Source: Eopsaltria australis (Eukaryota > Chordata > Aves > Passeriformes > Petroicidae). Taken from it: 64,000 nucleotides of DNA. Positions 57,461 through 64,000 of the stretch are shown here, in pieces. Under the pieces are notes generated by a model, which searched no databases, was not told the DNA's origin, and was given only the letters and a program-made list of their open reading frames with translations. The translations under genes were made by a program, and so were the position numbers. Each line of letters begins with the position of its first letter. Within the stretch, counting starts at the first letter, position 1. The stretch covers positions 1 through 64,000 of the forward strand of contig JAVTVJ010000984.1 in assembly GCA_034509425.1 (NCBI GenBank), read 5' to 3'.

Positions 57461-58314
57461 TGAGGTATTTTGCATATTCTCCCAGAGGTAATTAAGGACA
57501 TGGACATCGAGGGGACAATGAGGGAACTCGAGAAGGGGTCTCAACAGACAACAGTGGATGGATGGTGTTGGTGTGCTGGGAAAGGATTGGTTGAAGAGGA
57601 GTATACAAGAATATGGTTACGACAAGAAGCAGCAGGAGGAATCCATGGGGGAAGAAAAAGGATGATTGAAAAGAGGAGGAAGAGAAAAATACTGAGGATT
57701 GGGATGTTTATCAGCATCCTTTTAGACTCAAAAATTGCCACCTGATCCAGATCTTTTGCATCCCCGGTTTCCAGGACAGGGAAAGAAGGAGGTCAGGATT
57801 TCAGGGGATTTCTCTGTGCGGGGCAGCAGCAGGACCAGGCACAGAGGGGCGGGACCGGGAGCACAGGCTGGGGGCCTGTGCGGAGCTGCAGGGCCGGGCC
57901 GGGGCTGTGGGGCAGCCGGGGCTTAGCGCCGGGCACTGCCTGACCCCAGCACCCCCCGGGCACGGCCGGCAGTGGCCCCCGGCCCCCAGGAGGCTGCGGG
58001 ACGCCCCGGCCGCCTGCCCGGCCCCGTGGAGCTGCCGGCCCTGCCCGCCGGGGGGCCGCCTTTGGACACTGCGGCAGGACAGGGACCGCCTCTGGGATAC
58101 GGGGTGTGGAGGGGAGCGGGAGCACAAGGAGGAGGAAGGAATAGCTGGGAAGAGTGGATTATTCGTGGAAGGATCAGGATTTTCTTTTAAGAATCTTGTC
58201 TGGGTCACTGGAGAAACGAGTGATTTTGCAGAAAGCTCAGCAGCTGTCACAGGATGAGCACCCACAGACACTGAGGGGGGGCTGCAGCAGTGGCAGAAGA
58301 AGCCCCTGCAGGAC

Positions 58315-58670
58315 TTGGTCACAAAGGCACAGCAGCTGAATGCAAGAAGGGAGGAGGAAAAGGCCAAGGTGAAGGCAAAGGCCGTGGCAGAGTTTCTACA
58401 GCCCCTGAGGGATGAACCGCAGGGCCCAAGGACCCATGGGATGACCTCGGTCACAATCACCTGGCAGAGGCATTGCCCTCCTCGGCAGGGGAGAGCCCAC
58501 CCAAACAGCCCCTGGCAAGGAATCAGGGTTCCATCTGCACGCCACAAGGACACTGGAAGCAGAGACAGGAGCACCCTCACGAGCAGCAAGTCCACCCCTT
58601 GATGGACATGGACTGTTCAGGGTGTCAGAGCTCCCATTACACCAGGAACCCACCACACTGGAGCCCTTGA
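58315..58670 (+). pseudogene. Gag C-terminal relic (unit C)
   Basis: Same content as 8091-8447, with a deletion in the proline-rich part near 58430. Confidence 0.55.
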
Positions 58671-58699
58671 GAACATTCAGGGTGGCTCTGGATCGAGAG

Positions 58700-59030
58700 G
58701 AGGCCTTTCCTGATAGACACAGGGGCCTCTGGATCCTCTTCCAATCTTAGACCTAATGGGGGAAATTGTCAGGGTGTTCTTGGATCATTCAGGATGTAAG
58801 GGGGAAAAATAAGCAAGTGTGTTTTATTTATCCACTCTTAGTAGATGTGGGAGCGAGATTTGAAATGCATGAATTTCTGTTTGCTCCTAATGGTGACTGT
58901 AATTTACTGGGTAAGGATTGGATTGCTAATGTGGAAATAGAAATTAATATTGTAAAAGGTGGTACAGAGGCTGATGTTGCTGTAACTTTGTGTGTCAAAT
59001 ATTTGCCAAGGCCTCTACTGCAGAGAACCT
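58700..59030 (+). pseudogene. Retroviral protease relic (unit C)
   Basis: DTGAS motif near 58717, stops after it, then an 88-codon open piece (58766-59032) ending in the LLGKDW-type protease C-terminus. Confidence 0.65.
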
Positions 59031-59069
59031 AGAAGTGTGGGCAGCTCCAGGGAAATAGGGAAAATTAGA

Positions 59070-59310
59070 GATGGAGCCTGTCCAAATTACTTTCAAGCAA
59101 CCAGCACAAGTGGTGTCTAAAAGCAATACCCTGTTCCAAGGCAGGCAAGGAAGGGGTCACAGCCTGGGATTGAGTCCCTGCTAAAGGCAGGGCTTTTGGA
59201 GCCTGCCATCTCTCCCTACAACACTCCTGTCCTGCCAGGCAAGAAACTGCATGCATGGACACCAGGAGGAAAGCAGAACTGCCAAGGGTTAAAAAGCACA
59301 TGAACTGAGC
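59070..59310 (+). pseudogene. Reverse transcriptase start relic (unit C)
   Basis: Counterpart of 8839-9051, with a longer middle part than unit A. The catalytic palm is missing. Confidence 0.55.
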
Positions 59311-59334
59311 CTCCTGCCCTGCCTCTCCCAGACA

Positions 59335-60180
59335 GGGAAAGAGAATTTGAATTGTGTGTGGATGTTAAACAGGGCCATGCCAAAGGAATTCCTGTGCTAA
59401 AATGTTTAACCCAGTGGCCAGAGAGTGGCCTCATTGTCTGCACAATTGTGCAGCCACAGCTTCAATGGCAACTGAGGCCCAAACCTGAAGGCACAAGGAT
59501 CTCCTGTTGTTCAAGTCTGGCATCAAGTTCAAGCTTTGGGAACCAAAAGAGCCTCTAAATGGATGAGCAGTGCTCGGTTATTACAGTATGAAACTTGTTC
59601 AAATGGAACAGGAGGATTTAGAATTGAGGAGAGGGGAAGGGTTGAACCCAGCCTCCTGTGTGAAGGGCCCTGGACAGGGGGGCTGGGAAGAAACCCATGA
59701 CTGCATTCAAGTGACAGAGCTGCAGACCTGGGCTAGGAGAGATTGAGGAGACATTCCCTGGCCTGAGGGAGAAAATGTGTTTATGGAAGGCTCTTCAAGG
59801 GCAGGAGAAAGGAAATGGGTCCCTGGATATGCTGCTATCAAGGGAAGGGAATTAGAGGAAGGGGGGAGGTTACAGGCTCAGCTCAGACACAGGAGCTCTG
59901 TGCACTTGTGAGAGCCTGGCAATTAGATCAGGGAAACAGTTCACATTTTTACCGATGCTAAGTACACACATGGAGTGGTCCATGGGTTGGGAAAACTGTG
60001 GGAGGAAAGAGATTTGCTCACCTGCACAGGAAAACCCTTCACTCATGAAAGTTGTATTACTCACCTATTGGAGCTGGTGAATTTACCAAGAGGGGAGGCA
60101 ATGATCCACGTGAGGGGACACCAGGCAGGGTGCTCAGGGGAGCCAATTGGTCACTGACTGGCAAAGGAAGAGGCTCGGAA
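59335..60180 (+). pseudogene. RNase H relic (unit C)
   Basis: Start of the domain at about 59340, an unrelated or decayed middle, then 59940-60180 with the IFTDA(K)YTHGVVHG stretch (catalytic Asp) and IHVRGHQAG (His region), broken by stops. Confidence 0.65.
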
Positions 60181-60499
60181 AGCAGCACTTTTGCCAGAAG
60201 TCTCTAAGATCCTGCCTTTAATCCCAGTGGCTCAACTGCCAGAGAAACTGTCTTTTCTTCCAGAGGAGTTGGAGATCATGAAAAAGAGTGGGGCAAAGGA
60301 GAGAGACAAAAATTGGATTACAAAGGACAGCAAACAAAGGATACCAGATGCTTTGGCCCTACAAATGTTAAAACAGCTCCATGAAAGGGAGTCATTGGGG
60401 CTCTCAAGGATTGGGTAAAGCCTTCCTCAAGATGTCCTGCCTTGGCTCTTTCTCTTCTGCCCAAATGAGCTGTTGAATGCTGCTTGGTTTCTGCCAAAC

Positions 60500-61290
60500 C
60501 AAATAAGCGGGTCAGGAAGAAACTTGCCAGGGCAGGGAGCCCTTGGCCTGCACGTACTTTCCAACAATCCCCGGTGGATTTTACTGAAATGCCCCAAGCG
60601 GGAAGGCTTCAATATCTTCTGGTAATAGCATGTCACCTAACAGAAGCATTTCCAACAGCTTGAGTAACTGCTGCATCAGTTACAAAGGTATTTTTTGGAA
60701 CAAATAACTCCAAGATATGGGATTGTGGAAGCACTAGACTCAGATAGCAGACGTATTTTTTCAGGAAAGATCCTTCAGGGGCTTAAAGCTGCTTTAGGAA
60801 AATAATGGGACCTCCAAAACCCCTGACAACCCCAGAGTTTGGGTTGAGTATAAAGAATGAATGGGGAAACACCTGTTGAAACTGCTGATAGAAACCAAGA
60901 TGCCATGGGTATGGCTTTTGCCATTGGCTCTGGCAAGAATAAGAGCCAGACCCAGGGCAGATATTCAATTATCTCCCTAGCAATTGGTGTCTGCAATTCC
61001 TTACCCTGGTGATTCTGCACCTAGTGTGGATCTGGAGATAAGGGATGTCTGTTTCAAGCAGTGTGTGGCCAGAATCCTGACTCTTGTGAAATCTCTTGCA
61101 CAGGAAGCTCGGCTGGCACAGAGCCTGCCTTGGCACTTTGCTGCTCACAACATGCAAGCAGGACTTTGGGTGGTGCTCCAGGAGTGCAAAGAAGCAGCAC
61201 TGGTGGCCAAGTGGCGTGGCCCATTGCAAGTGTCCCTGAGCACAGAAACAGGCGCCAGCGGAGCTGAACACGGGGGGACCCCTCAGCCTG
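60500..61290 (+). pseudogene. Integrase relic (unit C)
   Basis: Pieces in order: core start with FTEMPQAGRLQYL (60575-60625), the second catalytic region with LDSDSRR (60735-60790), the PLALARIRARPRADIQLSP segment (60915-60972), and the SH3-like C-terminal part (61120-61260). Frames change between pieces. Confidence 0.65.
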
Positions 61291-61559
61291 GCCTCAAGGT
61301 GTCTGAAGCCCCGCAGATTTGGACTTGCCGGCTGCAGCAGGAGGATGGGAGGCCGCCACTGAGCCTGCACTGAAGGCAACGCAGCAGCAGCCAGGGCTCC
61401 ACAGCGGGGGAAGCCCCTGGGCCTGCCCACACATCCTCTGCTGAAATCGTCTGCCTGGGCACCCTCCTTTGGCATCTCCAGACACTGGGGGCCAATCCTT
61501 GCTGGCACTCTTGGAGCTTCAGTGCTTTCCGTGCCTGCACTCGCCACAGGGGCTGCGGA

Positions 61560-63000
61560 AAGTAACGTGAGAATTCAACTCTGGCTCTCAATTAGACTCA
61601 CACTGGCCTGGGTGGGATTAGATTGTTGCAAAATATATCAAGTCTAAAATTGTATTTCTCTAGTCAGGGTTGGTTTTATTTTTAAGGGATGTTACAGCAC
61701 TCAAGGGAGATGAGCTGAACATCTCAACAGACTGGGAATGGCCCAAAAGATTCCCAAAAAGGTAACGACCATCAACAAAACATCAACGCCCATCAGCAAA
61801 CATCAACCAACAACTACCCCAGACAATGCCCAGGCACAGCTGGAGACACCTGGTCTGGAAAAGGCTGAGAAGGAAATCCAGGAGTGTGCACCTAATTAAC
61901 ATCAGAGGCAAAGAAATCCAGGTCCAATAGAAAACCAAATACTAATATCTACCCAAGGGGGAAGCAATGAACATTAAACCAAGGGATTTCTATGTGTTCC
62001 GGCTCTATAAATTTTAGGAAAAATCGGGTAAAACTCATGTATCCTGGAATGATTTTCTCTGCACACCCAGGCTATGTGTGGATGAAGTGATTTCTGTTGC
62101 ACATCCTGGCCAGAAAGAAGTCATGCCTTTATTCTCTAACTCTGGAAATGTTTTTGAAGGGTTTTGGTTCTTCCCGCAGTTTTGGTTACAAGATTACACC
62201 TTCAGAATGTCTTTTCTTAATTATCTTAACTCTGTATTGTCAGTTAGGTTTGGGCGATGTGTGTCACAATCACTTTTTAGTGTTAGAGGAAGAATTAGCA
62301 AAAATCTTTATTGCTTTGTGGTTTTGTGTGTGTGTGTGTGTGTCTGTGTGTGTGTGTGGCTGCAAGTGATGGCAAAATTTTGGTGTGGGTTTTTCGATGC
62401 CCACATTTAGGATGCATTTTGAAAAACCAGAAGAAGTTTAAAAGCCCTTTAGCTTGTAAACAGTTAACAGAATATTGTATAAAAAACCAAATGAGCAGGG
62501 AGAGGTGAGGGGGGAAGGTGTGAGTCACCCGAGGGCTGCCCCGGAAGAGAAGCTTCCCTCCAGGCACTCAGTGAAAGAGCTTTAGAAATGCAAATTAACA
62601 CTGCTGGGGAAAAGTGTGCACAATGCACCAGGAGCTTCCTGCCCGCGGGAGGAATTGGGCTCATTCCCTCTGTCCCTCACCCCAAGCTCTGCCTGCTCCC
62701 ACACACGGAATTTGCACAGCTAAAGGCAGAGCCCACTGAGAGCATTTCTGACTCTGCCACAGAAATTGGTTAAGCTGCAAAGGAAAACAGCAAATGGAGA
62801 ATGTTGGGAAAACTTCACTAAAACAAGAGAGGGGGAATCATCCCTGCCCCACTGCAACATGTGCTGTCACTGTCTATGTTATATAGGGTGTGTTAGACTT
62901 CTGGGCTGGTTTTGCTACCACACCTTCAGGGAAATCAGTTGGGAATCCAAGTATTTGATGGATTAATCAGAGAAAAGTGGTCCATGGATGCAGCCCTGAA
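61560..63000. other. No gene recognised; possible env surface region
   Basis: Lies between integrase and env transmembrane relics, where an env surface subunit would be expected. I see a few cysteine-containing frames but no recognisable domain. Contains a (TG)n run. Confidence 0.35.
62323..62360. repeat. (TG)n microsatellite
   Basis: gtgtgtgt run with one interruption (tctg). Confidence 0.9.
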
Positions 63001-63129
63001 TGGAGGGGATGGCCCAAAAATGGGGAAAATATGAACGGCCCCAGAACAAATCCTACAACACCATGGACCAGACCCTGGCAACCCAAACCAATTCATATCA
63101 GGAGCCACAGAACCCATTTAGAATTGGAA

Positions 63130-63510
63130 TTGCATCATTCGATTACAAGCTGTCCTCGGAATAATAACCAAGCAGACAGCTCCAGCTCCTGACCTTCTTG
63201 CCCACCAATCCACTCAGATGAGGAACACAACATTTCCCCATGGGATGGAATCAGATTATCCATCTGCAGAAGGAGGAGGAGTTTGTGGAGAATTAAATGA
63301 CTCAAACTGCTGTTTGCAAATTGATGACAACTCAAAAGTGGTGAAAAAGATACCAAAGGAAATAAGAAAGTAGCTCATGTACCGGTCCAGATGTGGAAAG
63401 GATGGGAATGGGAGATGTTTTTGTGGTTCTCTGGCAGAGCATGGGTTAAACAAATGCTGTTTGTCCTCTTATGTGCCACAGCAACTCCCATCTTTTTACC
63501 ATGGGACATG
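63130..63510 (+). pseudogene. Env transmembrane subunit relic
   Basis: Frame fragments from 63138 on show the heptad-rich helix, an immunosuppressive-like segment (degraded), a CX6CC motif near 63275-63300, a Trp-rich pre-membrane part and a hydrophobic span ending near 63500. It matches 9610-9850 at its end. Stops interrupt it. Confidence 0.65.
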
Positions 63511-63700
63511 GGGGGACACAGCCATGGGTGGGGACACGGGGGGACATGGACATGGAGAGTGACATGGGGACACAGGGACATGGATGGGGACGTGGGGGAC
63601 AATGACAGGGATGGAAACGTGGTGGGGAGAGAGCCATGGGTGAGGACGTGGTGGGACATGGCCAGTGACATGTGGGGACATGGCCATGGCCGGTGCCATG
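63505..63700. repeat. GGACATGG minisatellite
   Basis: Imperfect units of ggacatgg and ggacacggg, about 9-25 bases, following the env relic. Confidence 0.8.
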
Positions 63701-64000
63701 GGGGGAACTTCCAGGGGCTGTGGGGGATGCTGGGTTTGAGGGAGTTGAGGGTTCCTGGGAGGGACTTGGGGATTGCTGAAGGCTTTGGGAGTCAGAGGGA
63801 AAACTCCCTAACTGGGGTTCCCCCTCTCTGCTCTCTCCACTATGGGGTTCTGGGGGTCCCCCTGTCCTGGATGCTGTGGGTCCTGCAGATATTGGAGGTC
63901 TCTCCTCTGCAGGGTCTCTGCCTGCTCCAGAATTCCAGGGAATCCCAGGGGTCCCCCCTCTTGGGTCTCCCCACTTTGGGGCTCTGGGTGTCCTCCTTCT
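63701..64000. other. G-rich flank, no gene
   Basis: Resembles the G-rich regions upstream of the zinc-finger genes (for example 15300-15430), so another unit may begin beyond the window. Confidence 0.4.

Larger units (their letters stand above)
57780..61300 (+). mobile_element. Retroviral relic, unit C, longest copy
   Basis: Order: GC-rich start, gag C-terminus, protease, reverse transcriptase start, RNase H, integrase. It extends about 1.5 kb further into pol than units A and B. Multiple stops and deletions, no LTR, no reverse transcriptase palm. Non-functional. Confidence 0.8.

Noticed and set aside
63505..63700. CRISPR-like array
   Set aside because: Units are short and imperfect with no unique spacers, and the genome is avian; it is a minisatellite.

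Overview
This looks like nuclear DNA from a bird, most likely a songbird. The evidence is avian-type MHC class II beta exons, a class I-type signal-peptide exon, large C2H2 zinc-finger genes on GC-rich sequence, avian-type endogenous retroviruses, and two copies of a PAK3-like serine/threonine kinase (a family known to be expanded in zebra finch). It is an accessory, repeat-rich, MHC-linked region in which most coding sequence is decaying. Only two zinc-finger reading frames are open to their expected ends.

Layout, left to right. About 1.5-5.8 kb holds MHC debris: a class I-like exon 1 and a class II beta transmembrane exon on the minus strand, embedded in minisatellites and interrupted by a probable solo LTR. 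About 6.0-9.85 kb is a composite unit A: a C2H2 zinc-finger gene (minus) followed by gag-pro-pol-env relics of a retrovirus (plus). Two CpG-rich tracts follow (10.5-11.6 and 12.4-13.5 kb), then an orphan class II beta exon 1 with a stop codon at 14.1 kb, then zinc-finger gene b at 15.9-16.7 kb. About 16.7-27.3 kb is the left arm of a large inverted duplication: a PAK3-like gene on the minus strand and a zinc-finger pseudogene. The spacer (27.3-45.2 kb) carries an inverted unit B (27.8-30.7 kb) cut by a second retrovirus with two LTRs (30.69-37.25 kb), another zinc-finger pseudogene (39.3-40.4 kb), a probable solo LTR, and an almost complete class II beta gene with two frameshifts (42.0-44.6 kb). 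About 45.24-55.4 kb is the right arm: the same zinc-finger pseudogene and the same PAK3-like gene in opposite orientation. From 55.4 kb unit C follows: an intact eight-finger zinc-finger gene (minus), then the longest relic of the first retrovirus (57.8-61.3 kb), with an env transmembrane relic at 63.1-63.5 kb.

How the parts relate. The two PAK3-like copies keep the same exon lengths and mostly the same splice sites, and encode a kinase with P-loop, catalytic HRD, DFG and APE motifs. Each is damaged at a different place, and both share a lost splice donor. Their N-terminal part has no recognisable p21-binding (CRIB) domain. It carries instead an acidic ten-residue repeat encoded by a 30-base minisatellite that differs in length between the arms. 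The zinc-finger/retrovirus unit is repeated three times. The inverted arms are centred near 36 kb, inside the second retrovirus. I see no protein-coding system foreign to birds, no CRISPR array and no tRNA or rRNA gene. The most unusual content is the palindrome-like architecture with independently broken kinase twins, the pol-less retrovirus lacking target-site duplications, and X-Y box promoter modules lying opposite to the class II gene.
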